Part shown: piece after piece, positions 12,701 through 21,600 of the stretch
Numbering within the stretch: position 1 is the first letter of the stretch
How the letters are laid out: each line of letters begins with the position of its first letter
From: a virus
IMG/VR virus record: IMGVR_UViG_3300019776_000550
Coordinates: 1-64,000 of that record
Length of the DNA: 64,000 nucleotides
Strand: one strand, 5' to 3'
Notes under the pieces: generated by a model
Databases searched by the model: none
What the model was told of the DNA's origin: nothing
The model's input: only the letters and a program-made list of their open reading frames with translations
Program-made: the position numbers and the translations under genes

Positions 12701-15645
12701 GACCTTCTTATGGCGGCAAATGGCTTCATAAATTACCAAAAGCTTTTATTGAAGTTAAAATTAGAGAATTTTATGAGGAAGCGGCTAATAATCCTGATAA
12801 ACAATATAAAATTGCATATAATGATGATGTTAATAAAGTATTGTTAAATGGTTATACAGGTATAGAAATGGCTGAAATGTTTAAAGCAGCAGGTGATATT
12901 CCTAATAACGTTTTGTTTAGTAAAAAATGGGTAGATGCTGATTTATTCAATAAAGTAGAAAAGCTCGATGAAAATAATATAGAAGATTTTTTACAATATT
13001 CTCATTGGAAGTACATGGGTATTCAAGTTGAAATGCCTTTAGCTCACGAAAAAGTTACTTTTGGTACGCAGTTTCGTAAACTTGTTACTGAAAGTATTCC
13101 TGACGGAATTACATTAAGAAATTATGATAGACCATTAAGTGGTGATGAACTTATTGCAATACATGAAAATCTTATTTTAGAAAAAATTAAAGCTGACACG
13201 GAGAAGTTCAAAGCTCGTTTTAAACTAAAAGATGATTTTACTTTTGGAGAAATTGTAGATAAGAAAGATAGAGAAGAGTTTAAAAAACAACTTATTCAAC
13301 AAGCTACTAGTAGAGAAGTTCCTGAAAGTTTTATTCAAGCTCTTAAAGATAATAACTCTTGGGATTATATTATGAATAAATCTACATTACAAAAAATTCT
13401 AAATGCTTCTATTCGCAATAACTTGATTTCACAAAAGATGACAGGTGATGCTAAAGCAATGGTAAGTAGTGTAGGTTTTGAAAGAGCTAATAAATCTATT
13501 GATTATAGTAACAGACTTCAATTTTATTCAGATACAAATGATGCAATTGAAGTGTTATTACCATATGAACATAGAAAAGCTTTTGTTAAATATACTGTAT
13601 TCAAAGATGGTTATTATCAACTTAGTCCTGATACACCTAGAGAATTAACTGATTTGATAGGGTATCGTATTCCAACACAAGGTCACGCTTCTATTGATAA
13701 ACTTAGAATAAAAGGATTTTTACCAGCAGATTATGGTAATGCAATTGTAGTACCTTTTGAACTTAGTAAAAAAGCAGGTAGTGACTTTGACATTGACAAG
13801 TTAAATATCTTTTTTCCTAAGTTAAAAAATAATGAATATGATACTGAATCTATTGAAAATAAGATTTTAGAATTTTATAATGATGTTCTTTCTTCACCTG
13901 AATATCGTAAATTATTGATGACTTCAATTGATAATAGTGAAATTAAAGATATTATTACAGGAGAAATTGAACCTGCACAAGGTAGTAAGAAGCTTAATGA
14001 TGGTTATTTAATGTTTGACCCATTAAAAGCTGTTGAAAGAAGATATAGCTTTATGAGTGCTAAATCAACATTAGGTAGTGTTGCTCTTCATGCTACTCAC
14101 CATGCTGAATCTCAAAAACATAAACTTGGTATTAGAGTTAGACACACTGTTAATAGTAGAGGAGGTGCTTTAATTACAAAAGTTGATGGTGTAAGTTTAA
14201 TAGATTTGCTTAACTTATTTGAAAGCGGTAGAAATATTAATAATACATATAAAGATTCAGATTTTATACCTCTTTATAATACAGATTCACCATTAGTAAG
14301 AAATGGTGAATTTGTTAAAATATCTGATATAATAGGTCAATTCATTAACGCAACTGTAGATGCTGCTAAAGATGATTATATTACATCTGCTAATATTGAT
14401 ATGAATACTATCAATACAGTTTTAATGTTAATTAGAATAGGAATGCATCCAAGAGAAGTATTAATGATGGTTAGTAATAATGCTGTTAAGCAATATGCAG
14501 AACTTAAAAGAGCTAGAACTGACTTAACTTACGACTCATCACTTATTGATATGAAATTAGAAGCGTTAATATCAAAAGCTAATAATGAAGCTTCTTTTAA
14601 AGGTTTGAATAATGAAACAGCATTAAACTCATTAAAAGAAACTGATTATGGTATTTTAAAAACTTATATGGCTTTAGAAAAATGGTCTGAAAAACTTTCT
14701 GATTTAATGAACATTAGTAACTTTGATACTAAAGGTACTGGTAAAAGCATTGAAGAAAATGAATATAGACAACGCAAGTTTGAACAAAGTAAATCTGATT
14801 TAAAAACTTATTTTCATAACTTTGATAATTCTATTAATCCTGAAAATAGTTTTCAATCAGCATTTAGAGAAATTGCATTTAAAGCTAATAATTTTACTGG
14901 ATTAGCATTTGGTTTAAATAAACTTTATTATTCTAAAACATCTGATGGTAAACCTCAATTTCCTGAATATTATGATGCACTTAATAAATATGCTTATGAT
15001 GAAAAGATTAATGTAGGTTCTACAGAATCAGGTTTTGATAAACTTAAAAGACTATCTGCTGATGAAAGAACTTATAGAGCTAATAGATTTAAACAAATGT
15101 TTTTAACAGCATTGTTACAATATAATATCATTGCTAAAAATAAGTTTGAACAGCCTGATTTAAAATCAATTTATGCAAACCTTAAAGCTAATTTACCTAC
15201 TGGATACTTTAGAAATAAATTATTATTCTTGGATAATGCAGAAGGAGTGTCTGGACAACAAGCAATTGTTTTAAATGAAGGTGCGTCTTTATCAGTAGAT
15301 GAGTCTAATAGAATATCATTTGCATTTGAAGAATTGTATAGAAATAAGCCTGAATTAGCAAAAGATTTGGTTATTTTTAGTATATTCCAATCGGGATTAA
15401 TGAACAGCCCTGTAACTCTTTATCATATTTTACCTGAACATATTATTAAAGAAATTTCAGCACCTGTTGGAAGTAACGATAATTTATTTGATGCATTGAT
15501 GCAAGCTGGTACTAAGTATAATAGCAAGCTTATAGGATATTTAGTATCAGATGTTGAAAATAAGTTAAAATCAAGTAGAAATAAGTATAATAATAAAGTA
15601 GCTGATATGGCTGTTAAAAAAGGTATAGAAATCTGTAATAAGTAA
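3784..15645 (+). CDS. Giant polyvalent virion RNA polymerase, 3953 aa
   Basis: Seen: the motif DFDID at residues 3334-3338 in the context KKAGSDFDIDKLN, preceded by YRIPTQGHAS about 30-40 residues earlier. This is the metal-binding signature of crAss-like virion RNA polymerases (double-psi beta-barrel type). Upstream domains: a hydrophobic Gly/Ala-rich N-terminal third of the kind found in injected proteins (about 50-450); long coiled coils (about 550-1250); a repeated disordered linker (1675-1748); a zincin-like protease with HEEFH at 1841-1845 and a candidate third ligand E1882; and a macro-like segment with VFVFGAN and HGGGAA near 2865-2885. The family role is early transcription after injection; the other domains are inferred to act on the host or to process the chain. 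It overlaps the upstream gene by 16 bases. One uninterrupted frame of this size is unusual even in this family. Confidence 0.85.
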   Translation: MGKQLSKAAQDALSYYQNQEVINAPNTELDGSKYLKGFSETNLNSINDYKANKQIWYEGLTNSLVKNTAKAGIRFVDGFGGVATALTDIVTNNSLSSAIEGEDMAAKREGVTGVLETIYDNPFSKNITRPLEAWLDEQLPVYQTEAQQQSYNPLNLGFLDKALDGVAYIAGMAGGAKFATLGAKGLGKAAKFISAAAREGKDLNYVKTLFGESTSLLDDLAKSKNSPVKELATNLWDDMFGAMVESGAEAAETKKTIFENLKNKALAENKGLPLTKEQEAELEKQASVGGAANFLVNMVTTGMANNVVFKPLLKTKWLDDVIGNTAIKNEMINPNFIGKKGTDYILDKTVKNQKLYERLFKSDVTKNILTEGTQEGVQFASNDYFVNLLSEPSKESVDELGDLYAAVTRGGLETFMKTAQNMGSVDAVHSMLIGSLLGGGSSALQNIANRKDIDANTQAAIDYANRNSLNNKDVTEGIKYFAKSKEYAQVADAAVRNGDRLTYETAKYLGFANYINARVSMNKFDDVVSELNELKSVPLDKFKEQFDMTYEKGFDEKKRNEMIDYALAVANQIKTSQTKIMSNFGHKINALEAKNPDNKKLLPFLTSLDILRENYTTRENELIDKFKANGVDYTAFQKKEASDEQIAAKQGNLAELQKQLTDIQGNKDLDPKDKLAQINEISNKIVKASDDLQRTVTEGTYKELFRKELTDEYKPQVDDKTQSFIYETYSKDLNDFVAIQTAKEKLIDFYSRITKDESYAEKVVKKLTARKNDTEIAKMFTVSGNLVNKPKVTKKTNDDGKEEEISEDNYVFEEGQAQGDLGREEYIKTGDVYQLNRSIYGYNKGYSQASNKAAAKNKGETYEMFEVVDTKTTVLPDGSLKGEVQVSNNKGYKEWIDVRDFKKIIKPMGQSATAPIKMNNRSEEYKFYQEYNDRAVRFTRDGVTYIGKIALPRVRTTKDGKLVVKAGTYDIIYLDKDGKQKTIQGISFNNNLNRRLNIKSIEILSKNLSNLIDLKLNAEFYISNLLKTIKTKEEKINNYKQKLKALNANDGSVKNIADDIKQLLATSIANEINTRESDVEVLKDSIKNLKLFADKDEAFDLDNPLPKVIQEALDTVQAYRDSNAQLKESDKQKLLKEKLKLINEERKIIAEKLGEISEAIKASLPKDELTQNILDKNDNLTDALLEIIDSQAESPSKDATFVDLYKQLLTKEIELAEIRKELEDDLYDKIAQETGILSPKAIKLGELDAMISFWNYTTNKGYRYSSGYPKWYSKNFHDDADFDVSVSESDNADESIIKTKAPSDPSKISGKYADEKRNFFKYFYSVPVDNVNPINLEVEVDGDTIYLKFEHNKIPMVTTLQSSVKDGSPLAKFRESLKEAYAKNQADGKKTFITPNGKFSAFQKGSVNKPIQEVFKGIDFDIEVAEGKIGEEDVIMEVNKVFYNVKNGRPYVINRKLGILQPVIVGTLAEAKIKDKKGNVFTLADTIFNYITYIKLSKDKVSDNDYQNRIKSFYMHLNSFVFTANSNSIGTQADMVKGAIDIIEAGGEWSLVYLDADGNKQKIDIFDEDGVSKLAKEQIERRLVNPKLETENFKYDNKFSPFVTFIVNENGLPLPVKLDKDDSYTYATFLKESAGLKSNLEVQDITTNPTYFKGGYFTFDVDSKPVVNINNFSPRRIIKKESAQESAAEIPPVVNTKASRRIIKKKDVTDTTSSFDFGATSAQESAAEEADETSSAEVPPVVNTMASRFSVTKNRFQKEADDKSDDSDNFFNKQSLEIAGTARLRDMTTSELEAARDKFENKYGVNFELVNGLINGRAWGMVTKAGEVFISDTAPLGTDYHEEFHLVSQHMLTKSELNDLYAEARNRYGNLNDYELEELLAEGFRMYALGYNGFVGKIAYYFNKLINGIKLLLGIKGTPIEQLYSDILYGKYYAKPVYEGTVRNSQVLSYDEKQEISSHITKFVLHTIKTAGLDNDKKRFIEFINDSYYREKMINEVLNPEDFNDDPDLKQLIIDNNSNAVASYFAVAVHTYMEHLEKTNPFLATKAYNTFKYSEILSFAKAYFNNVLKTNIEEEIDEEEASTTNDIRKKGDAETDFFTSSLTKLRLLIVNESDGTEFGHLNPATFMSMIYNHIRDANEDISDYNSFKNNLISLLSNKNLADRYGKEYTNGLRNIIRLLDMDKPLSDKTDKHTVNLQNLLFEVFSKVENEFQVLKAISSDEIKNKYNTENINDLKKTIQSLDSELLSKIENEFGVSKAISNDKGIIRAFVNQTIEKQHDAIQKRVRDSIIKELVNGNLTLDSKKRSSAEIARVANQLFGTNIYTESMFSSADYASSKLANSMYHTINHILDGRTSDKPTVKEREQQKAERADNIAKILDYNKSSIDRVVATIATSEGLDKVFNIRNAEGSPQYSLSNYSSAHKRLEDYKKKENPLKSDLEFTKLVLMNGVQTKGNETEGITANKLNQLDILLYYIESVLKNKVLPYAFSGDKSTLLGIKAKGYVFEDDYDFTRVYSKILDKEIAFLQAFEGKEVFQKMKLELPTFEILKLSNSKLYTQLLNAVNNNTLTDNLREEAIKALIKHNEIKGYELAAYIKDKTGVEYAESQLVKFYNIYTTSIAEQTNELTGSLNFYSDFAKRAYALSSTKINLRLDEEFVNWYNSKYSKGLYKINANELKSVVINDVERKAFAAELGDFDNAADAQGYMHYHSARFMLVSSGRWNEKLDMIFKDLDRLEAKTLLTESDISQHNDLIEKLNEQVSVLKPQHFGFQNYNGVDVPTFYKLSVLPLSKVITTGSNLDVVRQLMLKSGVDLVMFESANKVGRRIDNGTISMYDKNGNFNLGRVVKLNVNSYDGNIKPDENTVFVFGANPEFRHGGGAAKVAVDKFGIQNKESKSNNAYGLITKDLMGYGNFDESILEVSAFGGVYYESEGATFWPDSVDYKGVRYQKLDDGTTTVGKLVEGKYRKGSQFERPSYGGKWLHKLPKAFIEVKIREFYEEAANNPDKQYKIAYNDDVNKVLLNGYTGIEMAEMFKAAGDIPNNVLFSKKWVDADLFNKVEKLDENNIEDFLQYSHWKYMGIQVEMPLAHEKVTFGTQFRKLVTESIPDGITLRNYDRPLSGDELIAIHENLILEKIKADTEKFKARFKLKDDFTFGEIVDKKDREEFKKQLIQQATSREVPESFIQALKDNNSWDYIMNKSTLQKILNASIRNNLISQKMTGDAKAMVSSVGFERANKSIDYSNRLQFYSDTNDAIEVLLPYEHRKAFVKYTVFKDGYYQLSPDTPRELTDLIGYRIPTQGHASIDKLRIKGFLPADYGNAIVVPFELSKKAGSDFDIDKLNIFFPKLKNNEYDTESIENKILEFYNDVLSSPEYRKLLMTSIDNSEIKDIITGEIEPAQGSKKLNDGYLMFDPLKAVERRYSFMSAKSTLGSVALHATHHAESQKHKLGIRVRHTVNSRGGALITKVDGVSLIDLLNLFESGRNINNTYKDSDFIPLYNTDSPLVRNGEFVKISDIIGQFINATVDAAKDDYITSANIDMNTINTVLMLIRIGMHPREVLMMVSNNAVKQYAELKRARTDLTYDSSLIDMKLEALISKANNEASFKGLNNETALNSLKETDYGILKTYMALEKWSEKLSDLMNISNFDTKGTGKSIEENEYRQRKFEQSKSDLKTYFHNFDNSINPENSFQSAFREIAFKANNFTGLAFGLNKLYYSKTSDGKPQFPEYYDALNKYAYDEKINVGSTESGFDKLKRLSADERTYRANRFKQMFLTALLQYNIIAKNKFEQPDLKSIYANLKANLPTGYFRNKLLFLDNAEGVSGQQAIVLNEGASLSVDESNRISFAFEELYRNKPELAKDLVIFSIFQSGLMNSPVTLYHILPEHIIKEISAPVGSNDNLFDALMQAGTKYNSKLIGYLVSDVENKLKSSRNKYNNKVADMAVKKGIEICNK
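8806..9027 (+). repeat. Interleaved direct repeats in the giant gene linker
   Basis: Three DNA blocks each occur twice: AGAAGAATCATCAAGAAA (8806 and 8881), a 24-base block beginning TCTGCTCAAGAATC (8827 and 8944), and a 30-base block beginning CCTCCTGTTGTAAACACA (8854 and 8998, with one difference seen). They encode a charged, Ser/Ala/Glu-rich linker with the peptides RRIIKK, AQESAAE and PPVVNT, just upstream of the zincin-like domain. Confidence 0.9.
10396..10569 (+). repeat. Intragenic duplication, 126-base offset
   Basis: Bases 10396-10443 and 10522-10569 differ at about six positions over 48. The encoded peptides are SKVENEFQVLKAISSD (from residue 2205) and SKIENEFGVSKAISND (from residue 2247). 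Confidence 0.85.
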
Positions 15646-15661
15646 TAAAAATCTATCAAGC

Positions 15662-18600
15662 ATGAGTTGTCAAGTAACTATTGAGAATGGATTACCTTCT
15701 AAAGTACATTCTACTAATGGGCGAGAAAGTAATCTTTATAAGAATTTGTTAGATTATTATAAAGGAGATTCTGTTACAGCTTTTGAAAAGTGGGCTGATT
15801 TAAATTCTAATAAAGATTTATTAGGTTTAACAAACCTTGATTCAAACGGAGAACCTATTGTAAATAACAATTTATATCTTGATAATGATATAACAACTCT
15901 GCTAGATTTTTATGCAAATGAATCTAATAATAGATATGCAGATAGTAAAGTTGTACTTAATCGAGTATTAAAAAATCTTAAAGCTAAATATCCCAAGTTA
16001 GCTAATAATATATACCCTGTAAAAGTACCTACAGGAGGAGGTTATGCTTATAAATTTGATTTAAAAAGTGATAATGTTTATTATCAACTTGGTAATAGTC
16101 AAGTTAAACCTGGAGTAGAAGAGTTATTTGATTCTAATCCTGAGTTAGCTAATATAGGTACTGCTGAACAATACTCTCAATACTTAGATACCATATTTCC
16201 TGATAGTAAAGTAAAGGATATTGTTTATCATGGTACTAAATCAAATGAAGTAAGAACAATATTTGATAAAAATACAATACAAAAAACAGGAGTTGGTTTA
16301 GGAAAAGGATTCTTTTTTGCAGGAGATAAAAGTTATTCTCAAAGAGATGTATATAGCTACAAAACAATTGGCTCATATCTATTAAATTTAAAAAATCCTA
16401 TTTTTGGTTATCCTAATACTTTTATAGAAAAAAATAGAATTAACGATGTTCCTAAAGAATATCTTGAACAATATTCTGATGAAAAAGAATTAAAAAATTT
16501 AGATGCTTCTGAAAAAACAGAATTAATGCAAAAACTTGGATACGATGGTGTTGTTTATAAACAAGGAGAATACGCTAATGAAAATGTAGTATTTGAACCA
16601 GAACAAATCCACATACTAGGAAGTAAAAAAGATATAGAAGGATTTAAAAAGTTTGTTAATCAAAATCAATTTCAACAAAAACAATCTAATCAAAAGCAAC
16701 CTTCTGATAGTAAGCTCAATGCAAAAATTAAAACACTCTTGGAGGCTATTGGTGTAAGAGTTGATTATATTGAGAACAGTAGATTCAAAGATACAGGAGC
16801 TTTAGGTGTAGCAGATATGTTAGCTAAAGTAGCTTATGTATCTATGAACAAAAGTCGTATTGATACTCTTCCTGAAGAAGCAGCTCACTTTTTTGTTGAT
16901 TATATTGAACAAATTAAAGACCCTTTGTTTAATTCTATGATGTATGATATTGAAAAATATGATATATTTATGGAAACTTATCAACAATATAAAAATACTT
17001 ATACAAAAAGCGACGGAAGTCCTGATATGTATAAAATTAGAAAAGAAGCTATTGGTAAAATGATAGCTAAAATTATTGTTGATAGAAATAATGTAAATGA
17101 ATCACAAGGATTAATTGATAGATTTACAAGATGGCTTGATAAAGTTTTAGATAAATTTAAAACTCAATTAGCTAAAATAGGATTAATTAATGAAGCTGCT
17201 GTAGAAAATTATTTTGAATTAGCAGCTAGTAATATTCTTAAAGGTAAGTATCAAGGTGAATTTAATGCAAATAATAATTATTATAACCAACAACTATTGA
17301 CAGAGTCACAAAGAAAAAACATAGCTAACTTAAAGCAATCAGATAGCAGATGGAGTAAGTATAGTGACGAAGATATACAAAGATTTATTGATTCTGTATT
17401 TCCTAATAGCAAAGTAAAAGATATTGTTTATCATGGTACAAAAAATAAATTTGATAATTTTGATATTACCAAATATAGATTTGAAAAAGCTATTTTCTTT
17501 TTTAAAGATTATATAAATGCTTTAAAATGGGAAAGTAATTCATTTACTATAACAAAAAGAGATTTAAGTAATATATTTAAACTAAATGAAGAAATAAATC
17601 TTGATGATAATAGTATAGAAAATAATATTTTTCATGCTTTAGCAGGTGCTGACAATATAGAACAATTAAAAGAACTTCCTAATTACGAATTGTTAATAGA
17701 AGATTTTAATAAAATAGGAGGTGTTGATATTTATTTAAATAAAAATCTTAATGAAATCAGGTTAATTTTAAATAAATATATAAATAAAAACCAAAATAAT
17801 GTTATTTCTGCGATATTAAATTTAAAAAATCCCAAACAAGCTTCTAATTTAAATTATATTAAACAAAGTAAAGAAGGGGAAGAAATTAAAAAAATTTTTA
17901 ATGATGCTTCTAAAAATAATGATGGTGTTATATTAGAAAATATAACAGAATATACATCTTCTTTAAAAGATGCTGAAAAAAATTATAAAACTAAAACTGT
18001 TACTTTTAATGGAATTTTTGGAATACAAACTGATGATTTATATTCAGTAAATACTGATACTCAATATGCAGTATTTGAACCAAGTCAGATTTATATTCTA
18101 AATTCAGATAAAGCTATATCTGATATGGAAAGATTTGTTAATGAAAGTGCTTATTTTCAGCTTAGTAATGAACAAAAGAAATTAGATGCTATTATTACTA
18201 AAAGAAATGATGAAATACGAACAGTAGAAAAAGCAGATGGAAATGATATAAAAGAGATACTTAAAGATGGAGTTTGGCAATATATTAAACGAGTATCAGA
18301 AGTTGTTAAAGCTAAAGGTAAGTATTATAATAATACACAAGAACTGACAGATGTACAAAAGAAAGCCAATGATAATAAAGCTGCTTTTGGTACTAAAGTT
18401 CACAATGATATGATGATTTTAGTAAATAAAGCTTTAGGTAAAACTGACAATAGACCTTTAATGCTTAATTCAGCTTATCATGCAAAAATGAATCGTTTTA
18501 TAAAAGCTATTATTGAAGAATTTAATCCTGACACACATGAATATTATACAGAAGTAAACATTCACAATGGTAAACTTGCTGGTACAATTGATTTGATTAT

Positions 18601-21600
18601 AATAGATTCAGAAGGAAGAGCTAATATATTTGATTATAAAACATCAACTGGTATAATTGATAGACCTAATATTGCAAAATCTTATACTGACAAGTGGTAT
18701 GAGCAACTTATGCAATATAGAACTATATTAAAAGATTACGGAGTAACCAAGTTTGGTCAAACTCGTATGATACCTATTAACGTTAATTTTAGTGATAAAG
18801 TAACTGCAAAAGAAGGTACAGACTTAGTAACTGAATTTCAAATAGGTAATAACAAATACAACGACGAAGAAGGTTTTCAAAATCTTAATCCAGTACCTTC
18901 ACCAGATGAAAGAACTGGAATTACTAACATTGATAAAATGATTAGCAAAATTGAAGACAGGATTCGTCAATTAAGTGCTAAAAGTGATAGTGAAAGTAGA
19001 TATAAAGTTGATGAATTAAAACGTGATATTGCTAAATTACAAGTTAGTAAAAATCTTGACGTAATTAAAAACCAAGCAGAAATTGATTTAAATATTATTA
19101 AAGGTTTAATTAAGAAATCAGAAAGTGAAAGTTTAACAAGTGAAGAAATTTTTAACTTGTTACAACTTTATGATTATTATGAAGATAGACTTAAAGAGAA
19201 TTTAGTTTTTGATAAAGATAAAAAAGCTATACCTGAAATATTAGAAACTTCGGGTTATGTGCAAGAGCAAAAAGAAGTTATTGATAACATTTTAAAAGCT
19301 TATAATAATACATTTGAGGTAACAGATGAAATTATAAAACCTTCTAGTTGGTGGAATAGATTATATAAATTATCAGATTATGATATTCCTGCATTTCAAG
19401 GTTTGTACAAACTTTTTAATAGAATAGCTGCTCAAAAAGAAATAAAAGTTAGAAAACTTAAAGAAGAAGTTAAAGATATAATTGCTCAAATTAAAACTGA
19501 AACAGGTAAAAGCGGAGTCGATATGTTTTTACCAATTTTACAAAAGGATAAAAATGGTAAACCTAATGGTAAACTAATTGCTCAAAAGAAAGCTGAATGG
19601 TTTACTTTTGTTGACGATAATCAAAAAGGTTTGTATAAAAATCTTGATTCGTTTTCAATGAGTCATATTAAAAATACTCCATTAGGACAATATGTGAAGT
19701 TAGATGAACTCAATGAATACTTTAAAACTAAATTAACAGAAAAAGCAAAATCATTAGAATCATCTTCTGATACTTATAAAGCAGAAGCATTAAAAAGATA
19801 TAAAGCTTTTCTTATTAGTGTTACACTTGGTAAAGCTAATTCAAAGTTTTATGATACTGAAAATGCTAATTTTGATAAATTCTTAAATCCTGAGTATGTT
19901 ACATACATCAGAAGTAATCCTAATGGGGGATTAGCAAAGATTTATAAAAAAATAGTAGAACTTAATCAGTATGCTAATCAACATGCTGACGCTGATATAA
20001 GACATACTAACTTAATACCTTATGTTCGTAAAGGTACAGTTAGGAATTTTATAGATAGTGGATTTAATCTTAGAGCTTTAAGAGACAATGCACTTGATGA
20101 CCTTCGTACAGAAGAGTGGGAATCGTTTGAATTAGATTCACAAGGTAATAAAATATATAAAGTTCCACTTCAATATAATACAAGTGAAAGTAAAAGAGAT
20201 GTATCACAACAGTCATTTGATTTAGGTGAAGTTCTTGTTTTATGGGCTGATGCAGTTTATGGTAATGAACTTTTACAAAATCAACATGATACATCGTTGT
20301 TGTTTTTAGAAGGACTTAAAAGAAGCAAAGAATATGTAACTCAAAATGGTAAGTTAGTTACTAAAAATGGAGAATATGCAACTAAAAATACAGATTTTGA
20401 AACTATTCAACAATATATAGAATATCATAACAATTTCTTTTATGGTCAATCATCTAAAGATGAAGATAGTGAATTATTAGGAATGAGTAGAAGAAAAGCA
20501 GTTAAAGCTGTTAGTAAACATTTTTCAGCTACTCAATTAGCAATAAATTTATTTTCAGGATTATCTAACCTTACAGGAGGATTAGTAGGTGCTTATTCTT
20601 ATGCTGGAGATGAATTTAAAAAATCTGATTATACTAAAGCACAATATCAACTTACATTAAAGAGTATTTTTAACAAGGATTCTAAAGTTTATGCAGCAAT
20701 TAAAATGTTTGATGTAGATTCAAATGTTTATGATGCTAGTAATTTTAAAGATGTAAGTGTTGATAAAATTAATAAATTCTTTACTTGGGATAAACTTTAT
20801 ACTTTACAGAAAAAAGGAGACTGGTTGTTGCAAAATGCAACATTAGTAGCTATGTCACAGAATTATACCATTAAAGATAATAAAATAGTAAAAAAAACAG
20901 ACGGAGATAAAAACCTGTTAGAACTATTAGAAGTTAATGATAAAGGTCAGTATAGATTACCAATAGCTAATGAAGAGGAATTATTTAGATTTAGAGAAAA
21001 AGTAAGAGCTGTTAACTCTCAAATTATAGGTAATACAAGTGAATATGATATACAACTTGCTGGAAATACTCTTACTGGACAACTATCACTTCAATTTCGT
21101 AGATGGATGTTACCAATAGGAACAAGTAAATTTGGTTCTCTTAAATATAATGCAACTTTAGAAAAAATGACTTATGGTAAATACAGAAGTACTGGCAAGC
21201 TTGTGTGGGAAACCATGATAAAAGAAAAAACTCTTAAACCTATATTTGAGTTTATTAAGAATACTAAAAATGGTAAATTAGATTTATGGTTATTAGAAAA
21301 ATATAATGAAGACCTTAAAATTAACCCTAAACTAGGTAGCTTTGATGATTATAGAAATCTATATTTTAGAAATATGAAAGCTACTTTGATGGAAGCTACT
21401 ATTCTACTGGGTATTATAGGACTTAAAGCTGGTTTAAAAGGTGATGATGATGAAGAAAAAGAAGCTTGGCAAAAAGTATTAAATCGTATTTTAAGTAGAA
21501 CAGTTGCTGAAAACAGTTTTTGGTTTAATCCAAATAGCTTTTTTGAAATTGTACAATCACCTATTCCTATGATTAATTTTGCTAGAAATATTTATGATGT

